Below the pieces are notes generated by a model. The model ran no database searches and was not told the DNA's origin. It worked only from the letters and a program-made list of their open reading frames with translations. This document shows positions 7,538-14,511 of a DNA stretch of 23,776 nucleotides, piece by piece. Within the stretch, counting starts at the first letter, position 1; each line of letters begins with the position of its first letter. Source of the DNA: DASUZB01 sp035535495 (GTDB lineage Bacteria; Actinomycetota; CALGFH01). The position numbers were made by a program, and so were the translations under genes. Location of the stretch: the NCBI GenBank assembly GCA_035535495.1, contig DATLQA010000158.1, positions 1 to 23,776 of the forward strand. Reading direction: 5' to 3'.

Positions 7538-7586
7538 GATCTGCCGGACTGATCTGGTCGATCTGCTTGATCTACTTGATCTGGGG
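7538..7586. repeat. GATCT array with 9-bp period
   Basis: GATCT occurs at 7538, 7551, 7560, 7569 and 7578. The last four copies are exactly nine bases apart, with unit GATCTnnTT or similar. The array is distinctly richer in A and T than its surroundings. It lies between the candidate -10 box (7602-7607) and the start (7512) of the minus-strand gene, so it would be transcribed in that leader as AGAUC repeats. Confidence 0.8.
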
Positions 7587-7601
7587 GAATCGGGGCCGCT
7601 C

Positions 7602-7607
7602 AATCTA
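7602..7607 (-). promoter_or_regulatory. Candidate -10 box for the Ala/Gly/Pro-rich protein gene
   Basis: The minus strand reads TAGATT, identical to the box at 6938-6943 before the neighbouring minus-strand gene. The predicted leader is about 83 nt and contains the GATCT array. Confidence 0.38.
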
Positions 7608-7720
7608 GCGAGAGTCGCCAGGGAATGCACATTCACCGGACATCCCGGACGTATCTGGGCAGCCAAACCCAGGGGCTCGCGTCGCGAAGGGCGGCCCCTG
7701 GATCGGCGATCTCCCTGGCG

Positions 7721-7726
7721 TAGGCT
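7721..7726 (+). promoter_or_regulatory. Candidate -10 box for aroA
   Basis: TAGGCT, the same hexamer as before the dioxygenase gene, lies 76 bases before the ATG at 7802. No -35 box is clear. Confidence 0.35.
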
Positions 7727-7801
7727 TGCCCGGCCACCGGCCGCGCGGCTTCCGCCGAGGCGCTCCGCCGGCCGGACCTCTACCCACGAGCGACGGTGAT
7801 C

Positions 7802-9178
7802 ATGCCTGCCCGAGCCTCCGGGACCGGCGGCCGCGGGTCGCCCAGCCGCCCGCAAAGACCTTCCCAGGGCCTGCCGGCGCTGCTGGAGGTGGTGCCGGCC
7901 GGGCCGGTGCGGGCGCGGCTGGCCGCGCCGGCGTCCAAGAGCGTGACCAACCGGGCGCTGGCCTGCGCCGCGCTCGCCGACGGCGAGACGCGGCTGCGCG
8001 GCCCGCTGCGCAGCGACGACGCCGAGGCGATGCGGGCGGCGGCGGCCGCGCTGGGCGCGGCCACCAGCGAGCTGGACGGCGACTGGCTGGTGCGCGGCAC
8101 CGGGGGCCGGCCGCGGTCCCCGGCGGAGCCGGTGGACGCCCGCCTGTCGGGCACGACCATGCGGTTCGTGGCCGCGCTGGCCACCCTGACGCCGGCCGGC
8201 GCCACCGTCACCGGCCGGGCCGGCCTGCTCGCCCGGCCGGTCGGGCCGCTCAGCGCCGCCCTGCGGTCGCTGGGGGCCGAGGTGGCCGACCGGGACGGCT
8301 TCCCTCCGGTGACCGTGGCCGGTGGCGGCCTGGCGGGAGGGCCGGTGACCGTCCCGTCCGCCGGGTCGAGCCAGTTCGCCAGTGCCGTCCTGCTGGTCGC
8401 GCCGTACGCGCGCGCGCCCGTCGAGCTGGTCGCCGACGGCCTCGGCGCGCCCGGCTACGTGGAGCTGACCGCGGCGGTGATGGGCGCCTTCGGCGCCGCC
8501 GTCGAACGTGCCGGCGAGGCGGCCTGGCGGGTCGAGCCCGGCCGCCCGTACCGGGGCCGCGGCTTCGCGGTGGAGTACGACGCCAGCGCGGCGGCGCACC
8601 TGTTCGCCGTGGCCGCCGCGACCGGCGGCACGGTCGCGGTGACCAACGCCGAACCTGCCTCCCGCCAGCCCGACGCCGCCCTGCCGGCGCTGCTGGCCGC
8701 GATGGGCGCGACCGTGCAGCGGGAGGGCGCGGCGCTGAGCGTCACCGGCCCGCCGGTCCTGCTGCCGGTCGACGTGGACCTGGCCACCATCCCCGACCAG
8801 GTCACCACGGTGGCCACGCTGGCCGCGCTGGCGCCGGGCCGCTCCCGCCTGCGTGGCGTGGCGGTCGCCCGCGGCCACGAGACCGACCGGCTCGCCGCCC
8901 TCGCCCGCGAGCTGGCCAAGCTCGGCGTGGGCGTCCAGGAGCGGCCGGACGGGCTGGAGGTGCGCGGCGGCACCGCGGCCGGTCCGGCCCGGCTCGCCAC
9001 CCACGGCGACCACCGCCTGGCGATGGCGTTCGCGGCGCTGGCGGCCCGGGTCCCCGGCGTGGTGATCGAGGACCCCGGGTGCGTGGTCAAGACCTACCCC
9101 GGGTTCTGGGACGACCTGGCCGCGGCCGGCCTGCGCTGGCGTGCCCACCCCGGCGAGGTCGCTCGCTCCGGCGGGTAG
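7802..9178 (+). CDS. aroA: 3-phosphoshikimate 1-carboxyvinyltransferase (EPSP synthase)
   Basis: This enzyme joins phosphoenolpyruvate to shikimate-3-phosphate in aromatic amino-acid biosynthesis, in the cytoplasm. The 458-residue product has both EPSP synthase domains. It shows APASKSVTNRAL (Lys46, Ser47, Arg51), LSGTTMRFVAAL (the PEP loop), SSQFASAVLLVA, YDASAAAHLFAV, IPDQVTTVATLA (catalytic Asp), RGHETDRLAALA (Glu and Arg), DHRLAMAF and CVVKTYPGFWDDL (Lys). All the residues I know to bind substrate are present. About 28 N-terminal residues precede the conserved core, so a later start is possible; GTG 7796 lies two codons upstream of the ATG used here. It is the only aromatic-pathway gene in the window. 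The dehydrogenase follows 52 bases later. Confidence 0.95.
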   Translation: MPARASGTGGRGSPSRPQRPSQGLPALLEVVPAGPVRARLAAPASKSVTNRALACAALADGETRLRGPLRSDDAEAMRAAAAALGAATSELDGDWLVRGTGGRPRSPAEPVDARLSGTTMRFVAALATLTPAGATVTGRAGLLARPVGPLSAALRSLGAEVADRDGFPPVTVAGGGLAGGPVTVPSAGSSQFASAVLLVAPYARAPVELVADGLGAPGYVELTAAVMGAFGAAVERAGEAAWRVEPGRPYRGRGFAVEYDASAAAHLFAVAAATGGTVAVTNAEPASRQPDAALPALLAAMGATVQREGAALSVTGPPVLLPVDVDLATIPDQVTTVATLAALAPGRSRLRGVAVARGHETDRLAALARELAKLGVGVQERPDGLEVRGGTAAGPARLATHGDHRLAMAFAALAARVPGVVIEDPGCVVKTYPGFWDDLAAAGLRWRAHPGEVARSGG

Positions 9179-9181
9179 CAT
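9176..9181 (+). promoter_or_regulatory. Candidate -10 box for the short-chain dehydrogenase
   Basis: TAGCAT overlaps the aroA stop codon and lies 55 bases before the dehydrogenase ATG. The 15 bases 9175-9189 recur exactly at 16429-16443 before the prenyl synthase gene. Confidence 0.35.
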
Positions 9182-9230
9182 GACCGCCGGCCGAGCCGCG
9201 AGGGCTCAGGCGGACGGACGGGAGGACCGC

Positions 9231-9986
9231 ATGCAGCCGGAGCGCGTCGCCGTCGTCACCGGGATGTCGAGCGGCATCGGCGCCGCCAGCGCCCGGCACC
9301 TGACCCGGGCCGGGTTCCAGGTCGTGGGAGGGGCGCGCCGGCTCGACCTGCTGGAGGCGCTCGGCAGCGAGCTGGGCGCCGTCACCACGGCGCTCGACGT
9401 CACCGACCCGGCCTCGGTGGACGCCTTCGCCGCCTTCGTCGGCGACCGGTTCGGCAAGGCCGACGTGCTGGTCAACAACGCCGGGGTCGGGCTCGGGCTG
9501 GAGCCGATCGCCGAGGGGGACGAGCGCGAGTGGGCGCGCATGCTCGAGGTCAACGTGCTCGGGCTGCTGCGGGTGACGCGGGCGTTCCTGCCCTTGCTGC
9601 GGGCCGCCCCGCACGCCCACATCGTCAACATGGGTTCGATCGCCGGCATCGAGGTCTACCCGGGCGGGGTCGGCTACACCGCCTCCAAGCACGCGGTGCG
9701 GGCGATCACCGACACCCTCCGGCTGGAGCTCAACGGCGAACCGATCCGGATCACCGAGCTCGCTCCCGGCATGGTCGAGACGGATTTCTCGACGGTCCGC
9801 TTCCACGGCGACCGCGAACGCGCGGCCGCCGTCTACCGCGGCGTGACGCCGCTGACCGCCGACGACATCGCCGACTGCGTCGCCTTCGCGGTCACCCGTC
9901 CGCCCCACGTCGACATCGACCTGCTGGTGATCCGCCCGGTGGCGCAGGCCGCCAGCTACAAGGTCGCCCGCGCCGGCGAGTCCTAG
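9231..9986 (+). CDS. Short-chain dehydrogenase/reductase, YdfG-like
   Basis: This is a 251-residue NAD(P)-dependent oxidoreductase of the classical SDR family, probably acting on 3-hydroxy acids or small alcohols. The Rossmann glycine motif TGMSSGIG (10-17), the basic GARR that suggests NADP preference, NNAG (82-85) and the catalytic Ser136, Tyr149 and Lys153 (YTASKHA) are all visible. The C-terminal IRPVAQA is reminiscent of the IRPTAQ ending of YdfG-type serine/3-hydroxy acid dehydrogenases. ATG at 9231 has GGGAGGA five bases upstream. It follows aroA closely but has its own possible promoter, and no pathway link to aroA is evident. The exact substrate is open. Confidence 0.9.
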   Translation: MQPERVAVVTGMSSGIGAASARHLTRAGFQVVGGARRLDLLEALGSELGAVTTALDVTDPASVDAFAAFVGDRFGKADVLVNNAGVGLGLEPIAEGDEREWARMLEVNVLGLLRVTRAFLPLLRAAPHAHIVNMGSIAGIEVYPGGVGYTASKHAVRAITDTLRLELNGEPIRITELAPGMVETDFSTVRFHGDRERAAAVYRGVTPLTADDIADCVAFAVTRPPHVDIDLLVIRPVAQAASYKVARAGES

Positions 9987-10184
9987 GCGCCGTACGGCGC
10001 GCCGTCGCCGCCAATTCCCGCCGGAATTCCCCGTGCATTACCGGGCCGCCGGCTGGCGGCTCGCCAGGGCCACCGCCGGCTTGGCGCATCACCGCCGGAC
10101 GCCCAAGGGACCCGGCGGCACCAGCCGCACCGCCGCTCGCCAGCCGCCACTGGTTTACATAATGTTCGCCGAGAGCGGGCGGGT
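9987..10184. other. 198-base gap between convergent genes
   Basis: Directly after the dehydrogenase stop is a perfect 14-bp palindrome (9987-10000, GCGCCGTACGGCGC). Further on, AATTCC and GGAATT form a 6-bp hairpin (10013-10028), and an AT-rich patch, TTTACATAATG, lies near 10154. The hairpins could help termination, but none is followed by a U-tract. No gene is seen. Confidence 0.5.
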
Positions 10185-10622
10185 TCAGGGGCGGGTGGGC
10201 GCGTGGACCGGCGCCGCCACCACGTGCTCGACCGGCAGGCGGTAGCGGCGGCGGAGCTGGTTGGGCAGGTCGCCCTTGAGCCAGCGGGACAGGCCGGGCG
10301 GGAAGGTGGACAGCACGATGCCGGCATAGCCCGGCTCGGCGCGGAGCTCGTCGCCGACCGCCTCCAGCGGGGAGTGCGACCCGACCCTGGCGGCGACCAC
10401 CTCGACGCCGGCGGCGCGCAGCGCCTCGCTCGCCTCCTGGGCACGCACCCCGGCGAGCTGCCTCGCCTCACCCTCCTCCCAGGTCAGCAGGTGGCTGGTG
10501 GGCGTGGCCGGTACGAGCAGGACGAACTCGGCCTCGGGATCGTCCTCTGCCAGCTGCCGGACGCGGTCGACCAGCTCCGGGCTGCCAGCGGTCTGGTGGG
10601 CGACGATGAGGTGACGGGCCAT
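10185..10622 (-). CDS. Small universal-stress-like protein, copy 2
   Basis: This is a 145-residue paralogue of the protein at 5924-6361, with about 80% identity by eye. The first 14 residues are identical, and so are LSRWL, DLPNQLRRR and LPVEHVVA. The two copies diverge mainly in the last nine residues. Identity extends at the DNA level across the ribosome binding site and start (GGGAGCGCCATGGCCCG), so the duplication is fairly recent or is kept alike by conversion. It faces copy 1 and lies divergent from the lipoprotein gene. Upstream on the minus strand is a TTGACA (10699-10694), which could be a -35 box without a good -10. The function is unknown; a stress role is only inferred from the fold. 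Confidence 0.82.
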   Translation of the reverse strand: MARHLIVAHQTAGSPELVDRVRQLAEDDPEAEFVLLVPATPTSHLLTWEEGEARQLAGVRAQEASEALRAAGVEVVAARVGSHSPLEAVGDELRAEPGYAGIVLSTFPPGLSRWLKGDLPNQLRRRYRLPVEHVVAAPVHAPTRP

Positions 10623-10734
10623 GGCGCTCCCTCCCCCGCGCCGCGCCGGCACGGCGCGCGCGCGACTCGTTTGTGCGCGTCGAGACCCCTGCCTGTCAAG
10701 AGCCGTTCGGCCAGGGCGGGCCTGGCGCCGGGTG

Positions 10735-10740
10735 TAGGGT
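10735..10740 (+). promoter_or_regulatory. Candidate -10 box for the lipoprotein gene
   Basis: TAGGGT lies 34 bases before the ATG, giving a leader of about 27 nt that includes a G-rich ribosome binding site. No -35 box is evident. Confidence 0.38.
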
Positions 10741-10773
10741 CGCAAGCGAGGTGCGAGCAGGCCGGGGGTGGGG

Positions 10774-11178
10774 ATGGTCGAGGTGCAGCCACGGAGCGTC
10801 GCCGTGCGCATGGCCGCGCTGGCCGGCGCCGCGCTCCTGCTCGGCGCCTGCGGCGGCGCGCCGGACCGGCCCTCGGCCGAGCCGACCACCAGCCGGCTGC
10901 GCACCCCGGCCGAGACCTGCACGCTGCAGGTCGGCTACTGGGCCGCCGAGCTCCTCAAGGCCACCACCGACCAGGGCTACGACTACCAGGAGATGGGTCT
11001 GACCGCGCCCGACTACCGGCTGGTCCTGGCGATCACCAAGGAGGCCAGGCAGCTGCGCCGCCACGCCACCGAGGAGCAGACGCTCGCCTTCGTCGCCCGG
11101 GAGTCGGCGCGCCGCTGCGCCGGCCGGAAGGCGACCACCTGCACCACCGGCGCCGGCGCGGGCTGGCCCTGCGGCTGA
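10774..11178 (+). CDS. Small lipoprotein of unknown function
   Basis: The 134-residue protein has a lipoprotein signal peptide: a basic n-region, the hydrophobic AALAGAALLLGA, and a lipobox LGAC with Cys26 as the predicted lipidated residue. The mature part is about 108 residues, exposed outside the membrane, with a Pro/Thr/Ser linker and then TCTLQVGYWAAELLKA, a helical Lys/Arg-rich middle, and a tail ending GWPCG. Apart from the lipobox, four cysteines (in ETCTL, RRCAG, TTCTT and GWPC) could form two disulfides. ATG 10774 is taken; GTG 10804 with GGAG seven bases upstream is an alternative that would leave a very short n-region. It would need Lgt, encoded at 3416. I do not recognise the domain. 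Confidence 0.78.
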   Translation: MVEVQPRSVAVRMAALAGAALLLGACGGAPDRPSAEPTTSRLRTPAETCTLQVGYWAAELLKATTDQGYDYQEMGLTAPDYRLVLAITKEARQLRRHATEEQTLAFVARESARRCAGRKATTCTTGAGAGWPCG

Positions 11179-11210
11179 GGACGCCCGCCGCGGCCGGCTG
11201 GGCGGAGCGG

Positions 11211-11738
11211 CTAGGTCGCGCCGGCGGTGAGCGCGTCGACCAGCGCGGCGCCGTACTCGGGAAGATCAGGCGGCCGCCGAGCGGTCACCAGGTTGCCGTC
11301 GACCACCACCGGCTCGTCCACGTAGCTGGCGCCGGCGTTCATCACGTCGTCTTTGATGCCCGGGGTGCAGGTCATGGTCCGGCCCTTGAGGATGCCGGCC
11401 GAGGCGGGCACCCAGCCGCCATGGCAGATCACCCCGAGCAGCTTGCCGGCCCCGTCGGCCTCCCTGACCAGTTCCAGCACCTTCTCGGAGCGGCGCAGCT
11501 TATCCGGGGCCCAGCCGCCGACCACCAGGATGCCGTCGAAGTCGGCCATGTCGAGCGCGTCGACGTGCGCGTCGGTCTCCGCCGGCAGGCCGTACTTGCC
11601 GGTATAGACCTCGGCACCGAGCCCGGCCACCACCACCTCGGCGCCCTCCTCGCGCAGGCGCAGCACCGGGTACCACAGCTCGAGATCCTCGAAGTCGTGC
11701 TCGACCAGCGCGATCACCCGCTTGCCTCGCAGGCGCAT
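11211..11738 (-). CDS. DJ-1/PfpI family protein
   Basis: This 175-residue cytoplasmic protein belongs to the DJ-1/PfpI superfamily, whose members are described as intracellular peptidases, glyoxalase III-type enzymes or protein deglycases. It shows RVIALVEHDFEDLELWYP with Glu17, the strand DGILVVGGWAPDKLR, and the nucleophile elbow GVICHGGW with Cys105 followed by His106. The AICHG-type elbow and the overall length fit the PfpI/YhbO subgroup. ATG 11738 has a strong GAAGGAGGG six bases or fewer upstream. It converges on the lipoprotein gene with 32 bases between stops and is divergent from the NYN gene. The actual substrate cannot be decided from sequence. Confidence 0.9.
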   Translation of the reverse strand: MRLRGKRVIALVEHDFEDLELWYPVLRLREEGAEVVVAGLGAEVYTGKYGLPAETDAHVDALDMADFDGILVVGGWAPDKLRRSEKVLELVREADGAGKLLGVICHGGWVPASAGILKGRTMTCTPGIKDDVMNAGASYVDEPVVVDGNLVTARRPPDLPEYGAALVDALTAGAT

Positions 11739-11802
11739 GGTCCCTCCTTCGCCAGGCGCGCCACCCCAGCGGCACGCCGCCACCACCGCTCCCCCGGGCG
11801 CC

Positions 11803-11808
11803 AGGGTA
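11803..11808 (-). promoter_or_regulatory. Candidate -10 box for the DJ-1/PfpI gene
   Basis: The minus strand reads TACCCT about 65 bases before the ATG, giving a leader near 58 nt. TTGCGG lies 19 bases further upstream, a poor -35 match. Confidence 0.36.
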
Positions 11809-11847
11809 CGCGCGGCGCGGGTGGCGCCCGCAAGCCTCGAATCAGCG

Positions 11848-11853
11848 TAAGGT
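11848..11853 (+). promoter_or_regulatory. Candidate -10 box giving a leaderless NYN mRNA
   Basis: TAAGGT is followed by exactly seven bases and then the ATG at 11861, the geometry of leaderless actinobacterial transcripts. The AAGG inside the box could instead be a weak ribosome binding site for an mRNA starting further upstream. Confidence 0.4.
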
Positions 11854-11860
11854 TGGCCGC

Positions 11861-12934
11861 ATGGCGACCGACGAAGAACGCATCGCGCTGTTCATCGACC
11901 ACGAGAACCTCGTCCTCGGCGCCCGCGACCTCGGCCGCGTCTTCGACATCGGGCCGATCATGGACGCCCTCGCCGAGCGGGGGCGGGTGGTGGCCAGGCG
12001 TGCCTACGCGGACTGGACGCTGTTCGCCGACGACCGGCGCAGCCTGGTCCAGCACAACTGCGAGCTGATCGACATCCCGCAGCGCAGCGGGGTGGTGCGC
12101 AAGAACGCGGCCGACATCAAGCTCGCGGTCGACGCGATGGAGCTGGCCTACGAGCGCGGCTTCGTGTCGACCTTCGTGATCGCCTCGGGCGACTCGGACT
12201 TCACCCCGCTGGTGGCGGCCTTGCGGGCGCTGAACCGGCGGGTGATCGGCATCGGGGTGAAGGGCTCGACCTCCGCCCTGCTCCCACCGGCGTGCGACGA
12301 GTTCCTCTTCTACGACCGGCTGCCGGGCGTGAGTGAACCGGCCAGCGAGGAGCCGAAGCGGCCGGCGAGCTCCGGCAACGGCGCGGCCAGCAAGAAGGGG
12401 GCCGGGAGCAAGCGGGGCAAGGGGCAGGCCGCCACCAGCGGCGACCGCGACCTGCAGGACCTGCAGCGGGTGCTCACCCAGACGCTGGCCGGGCTGAAGC
12501 AGAGCGGCGCCGAGCCGGTGCTCGCCTCCACCCTGAAGCGGGCGGTGCTGCGCAAGGACCCCACCTTCTCCGAGGCCGACTACGGCTTCCGCGCCTTCGG
12601 CGAGCTGCTCCGCCAGCTCGAACGGAACGGCGTGATCGCGCTGGCCGACGGCGCCGCGCCCGGCGACCGGGCGGTCGACTTCCCCGCCGCCGGCCAGGCC
12701 GACCAGGCCTTCGCGCTGCTCCAGGCGACCGTCCGGGACCTGCAGGGGGAGGACGAGGACGTGCCCTTGTCCGGCCTCAAGGACCAGCTCCGCAAGCGCG
12801 CCCCCGGCTGGTCGGAGAAGGACCTCGGCTACGCCGGGTTCCTCCAGTTCGTCAAGGCGGCCGCGTCCAACGGCGCGGTGGCGATGGAGTGGGACGACGA
12901 GGAAGGCGACTACTTCCTCTACGTCCCGAGCTGA
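11861..12934 (+). CDS. NYN-domain ribonuclease-like protein with two LOTUS (OST-HTH) domains
   Basis: The 357-residue protein has an N-terminal NYN (PIN-like) domain, about 5-152. Its acidic metal-site residues are visible: Asp13 in FIDHEN, Asp85 in KNAADIKL, Asp91, and Asp111/Asp113 in ASGDSDFTPL. A Lys/Gly/Ser-rich linker (about 160-195) follows. Two winged-helix OST-HTH/LOTUS-like repeats come next: about 200-275 (LQRVLTQTLAGL, then FRAFGELLRQLERNGVIAL) and 282-357 (AFALLQATVRDL, then YAGFLQFVKAAASNGAVAM). NYN domains are usually ribonucleases, and LOTUS domains bind RNA or RNA helicases, so an RNA-processing role in the cytoplasm is inferred. The target is unknown. Its 3' end overlaps the thioesterase remnant on the other strand by 16 bases. 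Confidence 0.9.
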   Translation: MATDEERIALFIDHENLVLGARDLGRVFDIGPIMDALAERGRVVARRAYADWTLFADDRRSLVQHNCELIDIPQRSGVVRKNAADIKLAVDAMELAYERGFVSTFVIASGDSDFTPLVAALRALNRRVIGIGVKGSTSALLPPACDEFLFYDRLPGVSEPASEEPKRPASSGNGAASKKGAGSKRGKGQAATSGDRDLQDLQRVLTQTLAGLKQSGAEPVLASTLKRAVLRKDPTFSEADYGFRAFGELLRQLERNGVIALADGAAPGDRAVDFPAAGQADQAFALLQATVRDLQGEDEDVPLSGLKDQLRKRAPGWSEKDLGYAGFLQFVKAAASNGAVAMEWDDEEGDYFLYVPS

Positions 12935-13104
12935 ACCGCCTGCGTCTGGGTCACCTGGGCGACATGCCGGCCGCGCGCGTCGCGCTCCGCCTGCCAGGCG
13001 AGCCTGCCGGTGACCTCCTCCGGCGCGGCGGCGGTCAGCTCGACGCCGGCCAGCCGGGCGAACGGCATCGCGTCGAGGTGTGCAGGGGCCTGCTCATCGG
13101 TCAT
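12919..13104 (-). pseudogene. Truncated PaaI-type (hotdog) thioesterase remnant
   Basis: A 61-codon frame encodes MPFARLAGVELTAAAPEEVTGRLAW at residues 13-37. This is the N-terminal helix and first strand of PaaI/YbgC-type hotdog thioesterases, which run to about 140 residues. The family sequence stops after about residue 40; the last 20 residues are unlike it, and the frame ends inside the 3' end of the NYN gene. The catalytic part (the HGG region) is absent, so no thioesterase activity is expected. The start is strongly supported: AGGAG five bases upstream of ATG 13104, with an 11-base overlap of the acetyltransferase end. It is probably still translated as the last frame of the operon. It is either a decayed gene or, less likely, a short protein with a new role. 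Confidence 0.55.
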
Positions 13105-13648
13105 GGTCGCTCCTGTCGTCGGGCCCGCTCGGGCTGGGATCCAGGTCGAGCGTGAAGGCGAGCAGCTCCACCCCTGGCACGGGCCGGTGGTCCAGCTCGG
13201 GGGCGCGGCTGAAGCCGAAGCGCCGGTAGAGGCGGTGCGCCGCGGCCATCGCCGGCAGGGTGGACAGGACCATGCGGCGCGCCCCGCCGGCCCTGGCCGC
13301 CACGAGCACCGCCCGGACCAGCGCGGCGCCGACCCCGCGCCGCCGCGCGGCCGGGTCGACCGCGAGCATGCGCAGCTCGGCGTCGCCGGGCCCGGCCAGC
13401 TCGGCGTAGGGGCCGTTGCCGACCACCAGGGTCGCCGTGCCGAGCAGCTGGTCGCCGTCGGCGTCGACGGCGACCAGCAGGCTGGCGTTGGCGGCCCGGT
13501 CGGCGGCGTCGGCGAGCCGCTGCCGGTAGGACGAGCTGGCCGGGACGAACTCGGCGTAGGCGAGCACGGTGAGGCGGCCGACGGCCGCCAGCTCGCCGGG
13601 CCGGGCCGCACGGACGAGCACCGGGCGGGGCTGCGCGGGTTGGGGCAT
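13094..13648 (-). CDS. GNAT family N-acetyltransferase
   Basis: This 184-residue cytoplasmic enzyme transfers the acetyl group of acetyl-CoA to an amine. The order of GNAT motifs is visible: RAARPGELAAVGRLT, the strand AELRMLAVDP, the acetyl-CoA pyrophosphate loop RRRGVGAALVRAVL, and the C-terminal AAHRLYRRFGFSRAPE with the usual tyrosine. The last 15 residues are rich in Pro, Ser and Asp. ATG 13648 has only a weak GAGAG upstream; the gene lies 44 bases after the crotonase on the same strand and probably shares its transcript. Its end overlaps the thioesterase remnant by 11 bases. Members of this family act on small molecules, antibiotics or proteins, and nothing here decides which. Confidence 0.88.
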   Translation of the reverse strand: MPQPAQPRPVLVRAARPGELAAVGRLTVLAYAEFVPASSSYRQRLADAADRAANASLLVAVDADGDQLLGTATLVVGNGPYAELAGPGDAELRMLAVDPAARRRGVGAALVRAVLVAARAGGARRMVLSTLPAMAAAHRLYRRFGFSRAPELDHRPVPGVELLAFTLDLDPSPSGPDDRSDHDR

Positions 13649-13692
13649 GCCGACTCTCTACCACCGCGCCGGCCCGCGAGGCGAGCCGGTGG

Positions 13693-14511
13693 CTACGCCG
13701 GGTCGTCGGCCGGCTGGCCGTGGCGGCCGAGCCCGGCGGCGAAGCGGCCGGCGCCGGCCAGCGTCTCGCCCGAGGCGATCGTGTCCAGCGCGTGGCGGAT
13801 CTCGTTGCGGACCGCCTCGCCCTCGGGCAGGGACCACTGCTCGATCGCGGACAGGCGGTCGTTGCGCAGGCAGCGCTGCGGCAGCCGGGCGAGCTGGTGG
13901 GCGAGGGCGACCGCCGCGGCGACCGCCTCGCCCGGCGGGACCACCCGGTCGGCCAGGCCGATCGCCAGGGCCTCGTCGGCGGCGACCGGCCGCCCGGTGA
14001 GGATCAGGTCCATCGCGCGGCCGTGGCCGACCAGGCGGGGCAGGCGGATGGTGCCGAGGTCGGCGAGCGGGACGCCGAACCGGCGGCAGAACACCCCGAG
14101 CACCGCGTCGGCGGCGAGGACCCGCAGGTCCGCCCAGAGGGCGAGCTCGAGCCCGCCGGCCACGGCGTGCCCCTCGACCGCGGCGATCACCGGCTTGGAC
14201 AGCGGCAGGCGGGTCGGGCCCATCGGCGCGGTGGGGCCGTCCTCGTGGAGGGGGCGGCCCTCGCCGGCCGCCAGCGCCTTGAGGTCGGCGCCGGCGCAGA
14301 AGGTCCCGCCGGCCCCGGTGAGCACCGCCACCGAGGCGGCGGCGTCACCGTCGAACTCGGTGAACGCGGCGATCAGGGCGTGGGAGGTGGCGAGGTCGAC
14401 GGCGTTGCGGCGTTCCGGCCGGTCGATGGTGACGATCCGGACCGGGCCGTCGTCGGCGACGTGGACGCTGGGCGGGACGGGCGTGCCGGGTGCGGTCGCG
14501 CCGGTGGTCAC
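13693..14511 (-). CDS. Crotonase/enoyl-CoA hydratase family protein
   Basis: The 272-residue product has the crotonase fold signature: RIVTIDRPERRNAVD, the first oxyanion-hole segment GTFCAGADLKAL (69-80), the second, GHAVAGGLELALWADLRV (115-131), and RAMDLILTGRPVAADEAL. The CoA thioester site is therefore intact. However, the two glutamates that catalyse hydration in classical enoyl-CoA hydratase appear to be absent: the first aligns with the segment FGVPLADLGT, which has no Glu, and the second lies in a shortened loop. Hydratase activity is thus doubtful; isomerase or another thioester reaction is possible. GTG 14511 overlaps the glycosylase stop by four bases (GTGA), so the two are translationally coupled, although their functions seem unrelated. 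Confidence 0.9.
   Translation of the reverse strand: MTTGATAPGTPVPPSVHVADDGPVRIVTIDRPERRNAVDLATSHALIAAFTEFDGDAAASVAVLTGAGGTFCAGADLKALAAGEGRPLHEDGPTAPMGPTRLPLSKPVIAAVEGHAVAGGLELALWADLRVLAADAVLGVFCRRFGVPLADLGTIRLPRLVGHGRAMDLILTGRPVAADEALAIGLADRVVPPGEAVAAAVALAHQLARLPQRCLRNDRLSAIEQWSLPEGEAVRNEIRHALDTIASGETLAGAGRFAAGLGRHGQPADDPA

Noticed and set aside
8150..8180. Possible glyphosate-tolerant EPSP synthase, because Phe stands where E. coli has Pro101 (SGTTMRF)
   Set aside because: As far as I recall, Phe at this place is normal in actinobacterial AroA, and the key Gly and Thr of the loop are kept.
9987..10000. Perfect 14-bp palindrome as an operator or strong terminator
   Set aside because: As a hairpin it has only five base pairs and no U-tract, and it lies directly after a stop codon rather than before a gene. 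It is kept only as a note in the gap entry.
10150..10165. AT-rich TTTACATAATG as a promoter
   Set aside because: It lies between two convergent genes with no plus-strand gene to serve and no -35 partner.
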